NCBI GenBank assembly: GCA_016937975.1
Contig: JAFGVN010000072.1
Location: forward strand, 1 to 37,663
Length of the DNA stretch: 37,663 nt
Source of the DNA: Clostridia bacterium
GTDB taxonomy: Bacteria > Bacillota > Clostridia > Peptostreptococcales > Acidaminobacteraceae
Reading direction: 5' to 3'
Below are positions 7,792 to 17,630 of this stretch, in pieces. Both the position numbers and the translations under genes were made by a program. Each line of letters opens with the position of its first letter. The stretch's first letter is position 1. Below the pieces are notes generated by a model. It did not search any database and was not told where the DNA came from. It was given only the letters and a program-made list of their open reading frames with translations.

Positions 7792-8799
7792 ATGAGTATA
7801 ACCATTAAAGACGTGGCCAAAAAAGCCAATGTATCAATATCTACAGTTTCTCGAGTGATCAATGACTCCAAACCTGTTAGTGATGATATTAAAATGAGAG
7901 TTGTGAAAGTAATCGAAGAGTTAGGTTATAAACCTAATCCAGTAGCTCGAAGTTTAGTGACTAAAAAGAGTCGTTTAATTGGTGTTATTATTCCAGATAT
8001 TTCAGATCCTTATATTGCTGAACTTTTAAATGCCATTGAAGAAGTAGCAAAAACTTACGATTATGATATTATCTTATGTAATTCATATGGCAGTTTGGAA
8101 TCTGAAGAACATTATTTGAATTTACTTCGTACCAAGCAAGTAGAGGGTATGATCTTCTTAACTTATAAATTGAGAACAGCACACAAGGATTTCTTTGAAT
8201 CTACAAAGATGCCAGTGGTTATGGTAAACAGAGATGCTTCAGAATTAAATCTCTCTTCTGTTTCGGTGAATCATTTTGATGCAGTTTATGAAATTACGAA
8301 CAAGTTGTTTGAAGATGGACATGAAAGAATTGCCTTAATCAGAAATGGTAAAACTAGCGACGTGTTTGGTCCAAGTCATTTAAAAGGTTTTGAAAAAGCA
8401 CATGAGACACATCATAAGTATTTTGATGAATCAATGGTCTTTAATGGCGCATTTAAACTTGAAAGAGCCTATGATATTGTGAAGCAGTTAATCGAAATGA
8501 AGGAATTGCCAACTGCTATTGTTGCAACCACAGATTCTATGGCAATTGGTGCCATCAACTGTTTAGTAGATCATGGCTACAAAGTGCCTGAGGATGTTTC
8601 TGTTTCAGGATTCTATGATACAAAGATTGCACAGTTGTATCGTCCACAATTAACAACAATCAAACAACCGATTTATGATATTGGTGCAATAGCCATTCGT
8701 TTGTTAATCAAGCAAATCAACGGTGATGAAAAGGATAAAAAACATTTCTATTTACCGCATGAATTGATATTACGTGACAGTACTCGCTCATTAAAGTAG
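7792..8799 (+). CDS. LacI family regulator, CcpA-like
   Basis: A 335-residue LacI/GalR regulator. The N-terminal helix-turn-helix is ITIKDVAKKANVSISTVSRV (residues 3-22), followed by the hinge helix (NPVARSL) and a periplasmic-binding-protein-like domain (from about GVIIPDISDPYIAEL). By eye it is closest to CcpA (DVAKKANVS, ELGYKPNPVARSL, DIILCNS, KQVEGMIF), the global carbon catabolite regulator that works with HPr-Ser-P. An ordinary sugar-responsive LacI protein is also possible. TAGGAGGAA lies just before the ATG, 8 bases after the giant gene's stop, so translation is likely coupled or co-transcribed. No sugar transport or catabolic gene sits nearby, which favours a global or unlinked target. 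Three cre-like palindromes occur in the window. Confidence 0.88.
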   Translation: MSITIKDVAKKANVSISTVSRVINDSKPVSDDIKMRVVKVIEELGYKPNPVARSLVTKKSRLIGVIIPDISDPYIAELLNAIEEVAKTYDYDIILCNSYGSLESEEHYLNLLRTKQVEGMIFLTYKLRTAHKDFFESTKMPVVMVNRDASELNLSSVSVNHFDAVYEITNKLFEDGHERIALIRNGKTSDVFGPSHLKGFEKAHETHHKYFDESMVFNGAFKLERAYDIVKQLIEMKELPTAIVATTDSMAIGAINCLVDHGYKVPEDVSVSGFYDTKIAQLYRPQLTTIKQPIYDIGAIAIRLLIKQINGDEKDKKHFYLPHELILRDSTRSLK

Positions 8800-8850
8800 A
8801 CAAATGAACAAAAATATGTTCTAATAGAGCTCTGTATAGAAGGAGTGCAT

Positions 8851-10731
8851 ATGATAATCGATAGATTTTTGCCAGTCAACCGTGAAGATATGGCAGCATT
8901 AGAATGGGAAAAATTAGATTTTATTATTGTTTCGGGTGATGCCTATGTGGATCACCCGAGTTTCGGTCATGCCGTAATTTCTAGAGTTTTAGTTGATGCA
9001 GGTTACAAAGTAGGGATTATTCCACAACCCGATTGGAATGATGTCAATGCTTTTAAAATATTAGGCAGACCAACCTATGGTTTTATCATTTCACCAGGTA
9101 ATATTGACCCGATGGTGAATCATTATTCTGTTAGTAAGAAAAGAAGAAAAGTGGATTCTTTTTCTCCTGGTGGCAAAATGGGACTTCGTCCTGATCGTTG
9201 CACCTTGGTTTATACCAATATGATACGACAAGCTTACAAGAAAATTAACATTATTATAGGTGGTATAGAAAACAGTTTAAGAAGATTTGCTCATTATGAT
9301 TATTGGCAGGATAAAGTGAGAAGGTCCATGTTGGTGGATACCGAAGCCGACCTTTTGATTTATGGTATGGGTGAAACTCAAATTGTAGAAATGGCAGATG
9401 CCATTAGAGATGGTTTACCACTGGAATACATGCATCATATCCCTGGAACTTGTTATTTAACAGATTCTATAGAGAATATTACAGATTTTATTGAGATACC
9501 ATCTTTTGAAGAGGTATCTACAGATAAAATTGCTTATGCAAAAGCCTTTAAAATCCAGTATGAAGAGCAAGATCCGATTCGTGGTAAGATTTTAGTTCAA
9601 AAACATAAGCATCAGTATTTGGTGCAAAATCCACCTGTAATGCCTTTGACGAGAGAAGCCTTAGATAAGGTGTATGCATTACCTTATCAAAGGGATTATC
9701 ATCCGATGTATGAAAAACAAGGTGGTGTACCTGCAATTCGTGAAGTGAAGCATAGTATTATCAGTCAAAGAGGTTGCTTTGGTTCTTGTTCTTTTTGTGC
9801 CTTGACCTTCCATCAGGGAAGAATCATTACTTCAAGAAGTCAGGAATCTATTATAGAAGAAGCGAAGTTAATCACTAAAATGGAGGACTTTAAAGGTTAT
9901 ATCAATGATGTAGGTGGTCCAACTGCAAATTTCAGACATGTTTCATGTAAAAAACAATTGAAGTATGGTACCTGTAAACATAAACAGTGTTTATTCCCAG
10001 AGCCATGTGAGCATTTAGATGTGGATCATGAAGAGTTATTAACTTTATTAAGAAGAGTAAGAGCCATTGAAGGTATTAAAAAAGTCTTTATTCGTTCAGG
10101 ATTACGATATGATTATATTATGGCGGATTCAAACCCTAACTTCTTAACGGAACTATGTGAACATCATGTCAGTGGTCAGTTAAAAGTTGCCCCTGAGCAT
10201 ATTGATCCAGTTGTCTTACAGTACATGGGTAAACCAGGGGGAAAAATCTATAAAGATTTTGTGAAAGCCTTTGAAGATACCAATAAAAAGATTCATAAGG
10301 AGCAATACATTGTGCCTTATTTGATGTCCAGTCATCCGGGCAGTACATTAGCTTCTGCGATTACTTTGGCAGAATATTTAAGAGACATTAACTATACCCC
10401 TGAACAGGTTCAAGATTTTTATCCAACGCCAGGAACCTTGTCAACGTGTATGTACTTTACCGAATTGGATCCATTGACCATGAAACCTGTCTATGTCCCT
10501 AAGACATATCACGAAAAAGCTATGCAAAGAGCACTTTTACAATATAAGAATCCGAAAAATTATCAATTAGTAAAAGAAGCGCTTATAACAGCAGGTCGAG
10601 AAGATCTCATTGGATCTAGAAAAAATTGTTTAATTTCAGATCAACAATATTATAAGAAAAATACGAAGGAAAAACCCCAGACTAAAAAAACAATGAAAAA
10701 TTCTAAAAACAACAGAAAAAGACGTGGCTAA
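8851..10731 (+). CDS. YgiQ family radical SAM protein (UPF0313)
   Basis: A 626-residue radical SAM protein of the YgiQ family. The cluster-binding motif C309xxxC313xxC316 is in [12 protein letters not shown]. The N-terminal part ([25 protein letters not shown]) and the long C-terminal part ([19 protein letters not shown]) are characteristic of the family. The C-terminus is Lys/Arg/Asn-rich and probably disordered. The family is widespread, but its reaction is, as far as I know, not established. I chose the ATG at 8851 because AGAAGGAG ends 5 bases before it; a GTG at 8845 lies inside that ribosome binding site. It is 51 bases after the LacI gene with no clear terminator between them, so it may share its transcript. 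Confidence 0.9.
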   Translation: MIIDRFLPVNREDMAALEWEKLDFIIVSGDAYVDHPSFGHAVISRVLVDAGYKVGIIPQPDWNDVNAFKILGRPTYGFIISPGNIDPMVNHYSVSKKRRKVDSFSPGGKMGLRPDRCTLVYTNMIRQAYKKINIIIGGIENSLRRFAHYDYWQDKVRRSMLVDTEADLLIYGMGETQIVEMADAIRDGLPLEYMHHIPGTCYLTDSIENITDFIEIPSFEEVSTDKIAYAKAFKIQYEEQDPIRGKILVQKHKHQYLVQNPPVMPLTREALDKVYALPYQRDYHPMYEKQGGVPAIREVKHSIISQRGCFGSCSFCALTFHQGRIITSRSQESIIEEAKLITKMEDFKGYINDVGGPTANFRHVSCKKQLKYGTCKHKQCLFPEPCEHLDVDHEELLTLLRRVRAIEGIKKVFIRSGLRYDYIMADSNPNFLTELCEHHVSGQLKVAPEHIDPVVLQYMGKPGGKIYKDFVKAFEDTNKKIHKEQYIVPYLMSSHPGSTLASAITLAEYLRDINYTPEQVQDFYPTPGTLSTCMYFTELDPLTMKPVYVPKTYHEKAMQRALLQYKNPKNYQLVKEALITAGREDLIGSRKNCLISDQQYYKKNTKEKPQTKKTMKNSKNNRKRRG

Positions 10732-10748
10732 AGTCTATTTGACTTTTT
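10730..10748 (+). terminator. Weak terminator after ygiQ
   Basis: AAAGTC (10730-10735), a 5-base loop and GACTTT (10741-10746) are followed by a short T-run. The stem is only 6 bp and overlaps the stop codon. It also overlaps the hutH -35 box, so termination may be partial. Confidence 0.35.
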
Positions 10749-10768
10749 AAAGACGGCATTTTTATACA
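10739..10768 (+). promoter_or_regulatory. Candidate promoter for hutH
   Basis: TTGACT (10739-10744), an 18-base spacer and TATACA (10763-10768) lie 33 bases before the hutH ATG. Confidence 0.5.
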
Positions 10769-10801
10769 CTGAAAAAAAAGATGACAAGAGGGGGAAATAT
10801 C

Positions 10802-12337
10802 ATGAACAAAGTTGTATTAGACGGTCAATCTTTGACCATTGAAGATGTAGTAAATGTTGCAAGACACGGTTACAAAGTAGAGATATCTGAAGATGCCATT
10901 AAACGTGTTGAAAGAGCGAGAAAAACTGTAGATGATTTTGTTGCTGAGGAAGCAGTAATCTACGGTATTACAACAGGTTTTGGTAAATTTGAGAATGTAC
11001 ATATTTCTCAAGAAGATACAAAAGATTTGCAAAGAAACTTAATTATTTCTCATTCCTGTGGTGTTGGTACGCCTTTCGATGAAGAAATCGTAAGAGCAGT
11101 TATGTTGTTAAGAGCTAATGCATTAGCAATTGGAAATTCAGGTATTCGATTAACAACATTAAAAACATTGATAGAAATGATCAACAAAGGGGTATATCCA
11201 GTAATACCGGAGAAAGGATCATTAGGAGCTAGTGGTGATTTAGCACCATTATCACATATGGTACTGGTATTAATTGGTATGGGAGAAGCATTTGTTGATG
11301 GTAAGCGTGTTCCAGGTTCTGTTGCTATGGAAAAAGCTGGATTAACACCTGTAGAATTAACGTCAAAAGAAGGTTTAGCTTTAATTAATGGTACTCAAGT
11401 GATGACAGCAGTTGGTTGTTTAGCTGTATATGATGCGTATCAATTATGTAAATTAGCTGATATCTCTGCAGCGTTGTCAATTGAAGCTTTATCAGGTATT
11501 ACGGATGCATTTGATCCAAGAATTCATAAAGTGAGACCTCACAAAGGTCAAATGTCTACTGCGAGCAACTTATTACAAGTTTTAAATGGCAGTGGTTTAA
11601 CAACTAGACAAGGTCAATTGAGAAATCAAGATGCTTATGCATTAAGATGTGTACCACAAATTCATGGTGCGAGTAAAGATGCGATCCAATATGTTTTGGA
11701 TAAAGTGAATATTGAAATTAACTCAGTAACGGATAACCCAATTATATTACCAGAAGATAACTTAGCGTTCTCAGGTGGTAACTTCCATGGTCAGCCAATG
11801 GCGTTACCTTTCGATTTCCTTGGTATTGCACTTGCTGAAATTGCAAACTCAAGTGAAAGAAGAATTGAACGTTTAGTGAATCCTCAATTAAATGATCTAC
11901 CAGCCTTTTTAACACCTAAAGGAGGCTTACACTCAGGCTTCATGATTGCGCAATATGCAGCAGCAGCATTAGTATCTGAGAACAAAGTTTTAGCGCATCC
12001 TGCAAGTGTTGATTCTATTCCATCTTCGGCAAATCAAGAAGATCATGTAAGTATGGGAACAATCGCAGCACGTAAAGCTAGAGAAATCCTTAAAAATGCA
12101 CAAAATGTTATTGCAATAGAGTTATTAGCAGCAGCACAGGGTGTTGATTTCAAATCACCTGAAAAATTAGGTCTTGGTACAAAAATTGCGTATGATAAAG
12201 TACGTTCTGTTGTCGAAAAATGGGTTGATGATAGAGAAATGTACAAAGACATGAATTTAGTGTATAATCTTGTTCAGGGACATGACATAACAAAAGCAGT
12301 TGAAGAAGCTGTGGGAGAATTGTCGATTCAAAAATAA
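10802..12337 (+). CDS. hutH: Histidine ammonia-lyase
   Basis: A 511-residue aromatic amino acid lyase that removes ammonia from L-histidine to give trans-urocanate, the first step of histidine breakdown in the cytoplasm. The A143-S144-G145 triad in GSLGASGDLAPLSH cyclises to the MIO electrophile. The tyrosine-loop motif YGITTGFG and the signatures QDAYALRC, NSVTDNP and the SSANQEDHVSMG region are present. Length and motifs favour HAL over phenylalanine or tyrosine ammonia-lyase. I chose the ATG at 10802, behind GAGGGGG; an upstream in-frame ATG at 10781 has no ribosome binding site. Other hut genes (hutU, hutI, hutG, ftcD) are not in the window, so the rest of the pathway must be elsewhere. 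A DUF896 gene follows after 19 bases. Confidence 0.93.
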   Translation: MNKVVLDGQSLTIEDVVNVARHGYKVEISEDAIKRVERARKTVDDFVAEEAVIYGITTGFGKFENVHISQEDTKDLQRNLIISHSCGVGTPFDEEIVRAVMLLRANALAIGNSGIRLTTLKTLIEMINKGVYPVIPEKGSLGASGDLAPLSHMVLVLIGMGEAFVDGKRVPGSVAMEKAGLTPVELTSKEGLALINGTQVMTAVGCLAVYDAYQLCKLADISAALSIEALSGITDAFDPRIHKVRPHKGQMSTASNLLQVLNGSGLTTRQGQLRNQDAYALRCVPQIHGASKDAIQYVLDKVNIEINSVTDNPIILPEDNLAFSGGNFHGQPMALPFDFLGIALAEIANSSERRIERLVNPQLNDLPAFLTPKGGLHSGFMIAQYAAAALVSENKVLAHPASVDSIPSSANQEDHVSMGTIAARKAREILKNAQNVIAIELLAAAQGVDFKSPEKLGLGTKIAYDKVRSVVEKWVDDREMYKDMNLVYNLVQGHDITKAVEEAVGELSIQK

Positions 12338-12356
12338 TAAGATTAGAGGTGCTAAA

Positions 12357-12554
12357 ATGCTATCAAAGGAAAAATTGGCTAGATTAAATTTTCTTGCAAG
12401 AAAGAAAAAATCTGAAGGACTGACAGAAGATGAAACAGCAGAACAACAAGTTCTTCGTCAAGAGTATCTGGCAAATTTCAAGGATTCTTTTAGAAGACAA
12501 TTAGACAATATTGAGATTGTGGATCCCGAAGATACAGAGGAGGGAGTGCATTAA
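12357..12554 (+). CDS. DUF896 (YnzC/UPF0291) family protein
   Basis: A 65-residue protein of the DUF896/UPF0291 family, recognised from LSKEKLARLNFLARKKKSEGL and the motif EQQVLRQEYLANFKDSFRRQLDNI. It forms a small helical hairpin. The best-known member is Bacillus subtilis YnzC, linked to the SOS regulon; its molecular role is not established. Translation should start at the ATG at 12357, behind AGAGGTG; an in-frame extension overlapping the hutH end is not needed. It sits 19 bases after hutH and 2 bases before cheW, whose ribosome binding site lies inside its 3' end. The three are likely one transcript although unrelated in function. Confidence 0.85.
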   Translation: MLSKEKLARLNFLARKKKSEGLTEDETAEQQVLRQEYLANFKDSFRRQLDNIEIVDPEDTEEGVH

Positions 12555-12556
12555 AG

Positions 12557-13009
12557 ATGACTGAAAACCAATTTGTAGTATTTAAACTCGGTGAGGAAAA
12601 GTATGGTGTTGATATTCTAAATGTAAGTACCATTAGTGAATATTTAGAAATTACAAGAGTACCTGATGCACCAAAGTATGTACAAGGGATGATTAACTTA
12701 CGTGGCGATATTATTCCTGTAATCAACTTGAAGAAACGTTTCAACATTCCTGAAACCAATGTTTCTGATGAAACGAGAATCATCATTTATTCCATAGATG
12801 GTGTTGCTATTGGCTTCTTAGTGGATGAAGCTTCTCAAGTGATACGTGTAGATGAAAAAGACATTGAACCAACACCAGCAATTCTTAGAGGTGCTGATAG
12901 AGAGTATATCTCGGGTGTAGGCAAATACAATGGTCAAATCATTATTTTATTAGATTTCTCAAAGATCCTCAGTGAAGCAGAACGAGCAGAAATCAAGAAG
13001 TTAGTTTAA
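12557..13009 (+). CDS. cheW: CheW chemotaxis coupling protein
   Basis: A 150-residue stand-alone CheW domain: FVVFKLGEEKYGVDILNV at the start, then the typical RVPDAPKYVQGMINLRGDIIPVINLKKRF and the closing GKYNGQIIILLDF. CheW links methyl-accepting receptors to the CheA kinase in membrane arrays. An AGGAGGGAG is placed just before the ATG, within the end of the DUF896 gene. No CheA or CheB/R operon is adjacent, so this is an extra or orphan CheW. Possible partners in the window are the MCP at 35713 and the CheA-like ATPase protein at 30412, but the latter has no visible CheW-like domain of its own. Confidence 0.93.
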   Translation: MTENQFVVFKLGEEKYGVDILNVSTISEYLEITRVPDAPKYVQGMINLRGDIIPVINLKKRFNIPETNVSDETRIIIYSIDGVAIGFLVDEASQVIRVDEKDIEPTPAILRGADREYISGVGKYNGQIIILLDFSKILSEAERAEIKKLV

Positions 13010-13019
13010 CAAAAACAAT

Positions 13020-13052
13020 GAGTCACTTATTAAGTGGCTCTTTTTCTTTTTT
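13020..13052 (+). terminator. Terminator after cheW
   Basis: GAGTCACTT (13020-13028) pairs with AAGTGGCTC (13032-13040, one G-U) around a 3-base loop, followed by TTTTTCTTTTTT. It may also serve the convergent MFS gene, since a shorter T-run lies on the other side. Confidence 0.88.
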
Positions 13053-13086
13053 GATAAGGCGATAAAAAGTCCAATATGCATTTCTA

Positions 13087-14229
13087 TTAGACGAATTTTC
13101 TATGATAAGTAGTGTAGAGTAATTGGAAAATAACGAGAATAGCCATAGTGATGTATAAGGCATGCATTTCAAAACGCTGACTAATAAGACCAAAGACAGG
13201 GGTAATCAAGACACCTAACAAATTAATGAATAATCCTTGAAGTGAAGTAACTGTAGCTCTGGATGTATTATCTATGGTATGTTGTATTTTTCCTTCCAAT
13301 ATAACTGAAAGAGGTGCCACGATAATATAAACCAAAACTAGACATATAATTGCGCCAATCGCTGGCAGTATATTCATGGAAAATAATAAAAAGAATGCAA
13401 CAAATGGTAATAGATAGAGGGTCCATTTTTTATCTTTTAAGCGATAGGCTTGGGCCATTGAGAATGAACTTAATAATGAAATAAGAAACGCAACAATACC
13501 AAAGGTCCACAAAGGTATTTCTAGGAATTGAAAATACAATTGATCAAATTCTTCAAGGTCCATAAACAACGAAATGAAAAGACTGATGCTAATAATGACC
13601 CTGAGTTTCTTGTTGTGAATCAATGCATGATAGGCATTTTTGATGTGTTGAAAATAGTGTAAATCACGGTCTTCATGTGAAATGATATCTGGCAACAAGT
13701 AAGCAAAATATGCAGATAACAACAAGGGGATAATGGATAAATAGAAGACATACTCCATTTTATAATAGGCGATAAAACCACCTGTAATCATGGAAATGCC
13801 AATGGCAATTTGCTTGTAAAATTTAGCCTGTCCAAGTACTTTCTCATACAAATGTTGTTCTTTGTTTTGACTTAAAGCGTTAAACAAAAAGGCTTCCTTT
13901 GTTCCAGAACGAAAGGTACTTGCAAGAGCCCAAAACATAAAACCTAATCCATACAAATAGATGTTGGTGCCTGCAAAAATCCAAATGATAAAAGTAATAC
14001 TTTTAATAAGTGGTGATACAACAATCATTTTTCTATGATTCCATTTGTCTGCTAAAGCACCGGATGGTATTTCAAACAGCATGGCTGAAAGTGCCCAAAA
14101 AGACAATAGAAAGCTTATTTTGCTAATGGATACGCCTTGGAGCTTGAAATAAGCATTGTAAATAGGATAAGCAAAAATCAGATCATATAAGCATGATGTA
14201 AGGATGTAATTAGTGATCATTTTTTTCAT
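13087..14229 (-). CDS. MFS transporter of unknown substrate
   Basis: A 380-residue integral membrane protein with about 11-12 hydrophobic segments. The first half carries the MFS loop 2-3 signature in degenerate form (GALADKWNHRKMIV, residues about 57-70). The start MKKMITNYILTSCLYDLIFAYPIYNAYF and the motif FEIPSGALAD are typical of a subgroup of Firmicute MFS proteins annotated as generic transporters or drug-efflux-like. Substrate and direction cannot be read from the sequence. An AAGGGGA ribosome binding site precedes the ATG. It is a single gene, convergent with cheW and divergent from the M18 aminopeptidase. It has no adjacent regulator or partner. Confidence 0.88.
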   Translation of the reverse strand: MKKMITNYILTSCLYDLIFAYPIYNAYFKLQGVSISKISFLLSFWALSAMLFEIPSGALADKWNHRKMIVVSPLIKSITFIIWIFAGTNIYLYGLGFMFWALASTFRSGTKEAFLFNALSQNKEQHLYEKVLGQAKFYKQIAIGISMITGGFIAYYKMEYVFYLSIIPLLLSAYFAYLLPDIISHEDRDLHYFQHIKNAYHALIHNKKLRVIISISLFISLFMDLEEFDQLYFQFLEIPLWTFGIVAFLISLLSSFSMAQAYRLKDKKWTLYLLPFVAFFLLFSMNILPAIGAIICLVLVYIIVAPLSVILEGKIQHTIDNTSRATVTSLQGLFINLLGVLITPVFGLISQRFEMHALYITMAILVIFQLLYTTYHRKFV

Positions 14230-14329
14230 AAGATTCCCCTTTTATTATCTTTTGCTTTCAAAATTGGCAAAACTTAATCCCTTGAAATAATTCGAAATTG
14301 TAAGACTTTTAAGGCAGTTGTTTGTAGCA

Positions 14330-14358
14330 TTGTCAGTATGACTATGGTATCATTAAAT
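14330..14358 (+). promoter_or_regulatory. Candidate promoter for the M18 aminopeptidase
   Basis: TTGTCA (14330-14335), a 17-base spacer and TTAAAT (14353-14358) lie about 25 bases before TAGGAGGT and the ATG. The -10 box is imperfect. Confidence 0.45.
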
Positions 14359-14394
14359 AGAAATTTAGTATACAGAAATATTTAGGAGGTCAAC

Positions 14395-15810
14395 ATGGGG
14401 AATTATAAAGAACTTCAAGAACAATTGACACATACCTATAAAAATGTATGGAGTGAAATTGATGAAGTTGAAACAAAAAAAGTATTTGATTTAGGTGACG
14501 AATACAAGCTTTTTTTAGATGCAGGTAAAACGGAAAGAGAATGTGCAAGAGAAATTCAAAAACAAGCCATTGAAAAAGGTTATGTAGACTTAAATACTTT
14601 AGTTGAAAACAAAACACCAATCAAGCCGGGGATGAAAATTTACGCAATGAATAGAGATAAGGCAATCGTCTTGTTTGTTATTGGTGAAGAACCACTTGAA
14701 AAAGGTATGCAAATTGTAGGTAGCCACATTGATGCACCTAGAATTGACTTAAAACCAGTGCCGTTATATGAGTCTTCTGATATGGCCTTTTTAAAGACAC
14801 ATTATTATGGTGGCATCAAGAAATATCAATGGACTTCAATGCCTTTAGCACTTCATGGTGCTGTGGTTAGAAAAGATGGAGAAAGAGTTGATATCTCAAT
14901 AGGTGAAGATGAAAATGATCCAATTTTATTTATCACAGATATTTTACCTCACTTAGCAAAAGACCAATACACCAAAACAATTGGTGAGGCTATTGGTGGT
15001 GAAGATTTAAATGTTTTAATAGGTTCAATGCCTCATGGTGATAAAGATACAAAGGAACAATTTAAACTCAATGTTTTAAGACTATTAAATGAAAAATATG
15101 GTTTACAAGAAAATGATTTGGTAACAGCTGAATTGGAAATTGTACCTGCTGGTAAAGCTAAATGTGTTGGTTTAGACAGAGGTATGATTGCAGCTTATGG
15201 TCAAGATGACAGAGTATGCGCATTTGCTCACATGAAAGCAATTTTTGAAATTGATCAACCAAAGAGAACAGCAGTAGGTATGTTCATGGATAAAGAAGAA
15301 GTAGGATCTCAAGGAAATACAGGTTCTCAATCTTCATTCTTCTATGATATTGTTGCTGAATTAATCAACTTACAAACTGAAAAATATTCTGATTTGTTAT
15401 TGAGAAGATCGTTAGGCAATACTAAAGTCTTGTCAGCTGACGTAGGTGCTGCATTTGATCCTAACTATGCAGGTGCTTATGAAAAGCAAAACTCAGGTTT
15501 TGCTGGTAAGGGTATTCAATTAGTGAAGTATACAGGTGCTAGAGGTAAAGGTGGCTGTAACGATGCCAATGCTGAATTCATGGCAGAAGTTAGAAAAATC
15601 TTTGATGACAACAATGTTATTTGGCAAACTGGTGAACTTGGTAAAGTAGACCAAGGTGGCGGTGGTACAATCGCTTACTTGTTAGCAAACCAAAATGCTG
15701 ATGTTGTTGATTGTGGTGTACCCGTATTGTGTATGCACGGTCCTTATGAAGTAACTTCCAAAGCCGATGTTTACATGGCTTACAAAGGTTACAAGGCATT
15801 CTATTTATAA
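14395..15810 (+). CDS. M18 family aminopeptidase
   Basis: A 471-residue zinc aminopeptidase of family M18 (aminopeptidase I/aspartyl aminopeptidase type), a cytoplasmic enzyme that trims N-terminal residues from peptides. The metal and catalytic residues are in place: H111 and D113 in GSHIDAPRIDLK, D271/D272 in YGQDDRVCAF, E301-E302 in DKEEVGSQGN, D349 in SADVGAAFDP and H448 in CMHGPYEVTS. The family usually assembles into large tetrahedral dodecamers. The start is fixed by TTAGGAGGT just before the ATG. It is a single gene with its own promoter and terminator. Peptide or amino acid fermentation fits the presence of hutH and the P1 peptidase. Substrate preference is not evident. Confidence 0.93.
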   Translation: MGNYKELQEQLTHTYKNVWSEIDEVETKKVFDLGDEYKLFLDAGKTERECAREIQKQAIEKGYVDLNTLVENKTPIKPGMKIYAMNRDKAIVLFVIGEEPLEKGMQIVGSHIDAPRIDLKPVPLYESSDMAFLKTHYYGGIKKYQWTSMPLALHGAVVRKDGERVDISIGEDENDPILFITDILPHLAKDQYTKTIGEAIGGEDLNVLIGSMPHGDKDTKEQFKLNVLRLLNEKYGLQENDLVTAELEIVPAGKAKCVGLDRGMIAAYGQDDRVCAFAHMKAIFEIDQPKRTAVGMFMDKEEVGSQGNTGSQSSFFYDIVAELINLQTEKYSDLLLRRSLGNTKVLSADVGAAFDPNYAGAYEKQNSGFAGKGIQLVKYTGARGKGGCNDANAEFMAEVRKIFDDNNVIWQTGELGKVDQGGGGTIAYLLANQNADVVDCGVPVLCMHGPYEVTSKADVYMAYKGYKAFYL

Positions 15811-15814
15811 TATT

Positions 15815-15848
15815 AAAAGCGTATGATTATAAAAATCATACGCTTTTT
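15815..15848. terminator. Bidirectional terminator between the M18 gene and proS
   Basis: AAAAGCGTATGATT pairs with AATCATACGCTTTT in a ~14-bp perfect stem, with T-runs on both strands. It serves both convergent genes. Confidence 0.92.
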
Positions 15849-15849
15849 C

Positions 15850-17565
15850 TTATAAACTTACATTTTGAAATTCAAATTCTTTCTCGATGACCGACATGAT
15901 TTCATCTGTTTTTATATTTAAAACATCACCACCACGTCTCATTTTAACTTCAACGATGTTTTCCTCTGCTTCTCTACCTACGTTAATTCTAATTGGAATA
16001 CCAATAAGTTCAGCATCCTTGAATTTAACGCCAGCTCTTTCATTACGATCGTCTAAAAGCACTTCTAAGCCTTTTGCTTTAAGATCATGATAGAGCTTCT
16101 CGCCAAGGGCTTGTTGTTCTTCTTTTTTACTGTTGACAACTGTAATGATTACATGGAATGGTGCAACAGACAATGGCCAGATAATACCATTTTCATCATT
16201 GTATTGTTCGATAATCGCTGCAAGGGTTCTTGAAACACCAATACCATGAGAGCCCATAACAATCAATTGCTCTTTACCATTTTCATCTAGGAAAGTTGCA
16301 TTTAAGGCTTTAGAGTATTTTGTACCTAATTGGAAGATGTTACCTACTTCGTTACCACGATCCATTTCGATTTTACCACCGCATTTTGGACATGCATCAG
16401 ATGCTTCAATCATTAATAAATCGCCAACAACTTCACCTTGGAAGTCAACGCCGTAATTTGCATTTTTAAAGTGGAAGTCTGTTTCGTTTGCACCAATAAT
16501 AACATTTCTCATTTTAGGGACACGTTCGTCTACTAATATCCTTATTTTTAATCCTATTGGACCTGCAAAACCTACTTCTGCATTTGTCACTTCTTTTACT
16601 GTCGCTTCATCAGCGATTTCGAAATCATGTTCCTGAACACCTAAGTGCTTAAATAATTTCAATTCGTTTAATTCACGGTTACCAGGAATTAAAACAGCTA
16701 CGACATCTTCTTTTGCTTTAAAGATTAATGTTTTTACAAAGGTATCAGCAGATACATTAAAGAATGCCACTAATTCATCAATGGTTTTTACTTGAGGCGT
16801 CGAAACCTTTTCCATGTTTTGTACAGTTTCATCAGAATGAATATCATATTTACAAGCGGCTTTTTCATCTGTAGCAGCATAATCACAAGATGTACAGTAA
16901 GCGATTTGAGTCTCACCAACTTCACTCATGGCAATAAACTCATGGGAATCACTGCCACCCATTGCACCTGAATCACCTTCAACGATTTTGAAGTTTAAGC
17001 CACAACGGTTGAACACTTTTTCATAGGCTTCCCACATTTGTTGATATGCCACTTTCATACCTTCTTCATCTTTATCAAAGGTGTAAGCATCTTTCATTGT
17101 AAATTCACGACCTCTCATTAAACCAAAACGAGGTCTTTTTTCGTCTCTGAATTTCGTTTGAATTTGGTATAAACTAAGAGGTAATTGCTTGTAAGACTTT
17201 AATTCATGACGAATTAAATTGGTGAAGACTTCTTCGTGAGTTGGTCCAAGACAGAATTCACGATTATGACGGTCGTGTAATCTAAACATTTCAGGACCAA
17301 AATCATCCCATCTGCCTGTTTCTTTCCATAATTCAGAAGGGCATAATGCAGACATTAAACACTCTTGAGAATCAATGGCATCCATTTCTTCTCTTACAAT
17401 GGTTTCAATCTTTTTAAGCACGCGTACTGATAATGGTAAATAAGTGTAAACACCAGATACCAATTTTCTAATCATTCCTGCTCTTAATAAAAGCTGATGA
17501 CTGATTAATTCTGCTTCTGCAGGTACCTCACGTAAGGTAGGCACATAAAACTTAGACATTTTCAT
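15850..17565 (-). CDS. proS: Prolyl-tRNA synthetase (bacterial type)
   Basis: A 571-residue class II synthetase that charges tRNA-Pro with proline. Motif 2 is in [21 protein letters not shown] and motif 3 in [17 protein letters not shown]. Between them (about 220-400) lies the YbaK-like editing insertion (INS) of the bacterial-type enzyme, which clears Ala-tRNA-Pro. A C-terminal anticodon-binding domain ([11 protein letters not shown] to the end) follows. The length matches the family. The ATG at 17565 is preceded by AAGGAG at 7 bases; a second Met two codons on is an alternative. The gene sits downstream of a complete T-box leader, so its expression should rise when uncharged tRNA-Pro accumulates. 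It shares a convergent terminator with the M18 gene. Confidence 0.96.
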   Translation of the reverse strand: MKMSKFYVPTLREVPAEAELISHQLLLRAGMIRKLVSGVYTYLPLSVRVLKKIETIVREEMDAIDSQECLMSALCPSELWKETGRWDDFGPEMFRLHDRHNREFCLGPTHEEVFTNLIRHELKSYKQLPLSLYQIQTKFRDEKRPRFGLMRGREFTMKDAYTFDKDEEGMKVAYQQMWEAYEKVFNRCGLNFKIVEGDSGAMGGSDSHEFIAMSEVGETQIAYCTSCDYAATDEKAACKYDIHSDETVQNMEKVSTPQVKTIDELVAFFNVSADTFVKTLIFKAKEDVVAVLIPGNRELNELKLFKHLGVQEHDFEIADEATVKEVTNAEVGFAGPIGLKIRILVDERVPKMRNVIIGANETDFHFKNANYGVDFQGEVVGDLLMIEASDACPKCGGKIEMDRGNEVGNIFQLGTKYSKALNATFLDENGKEQLIVMGSHGIGVSRTLAAIIEQYNDENGIIWPLSVAPFHVIITVVNSKKEEQQALGEKLYHDLKAKGLEVLLDDRNERAGVKFKDAELIGIPIRINVGREAEENIVEVKMRRGGDVLNIKTDEIMSVIEKEFEFQNVSL

Positions 17566-17630
17566 AATATAACTCCTTAATTTCAGAACGGTTTTAACTT
17601 TAAACTTTTAATGGCAAACACCATATTTCA

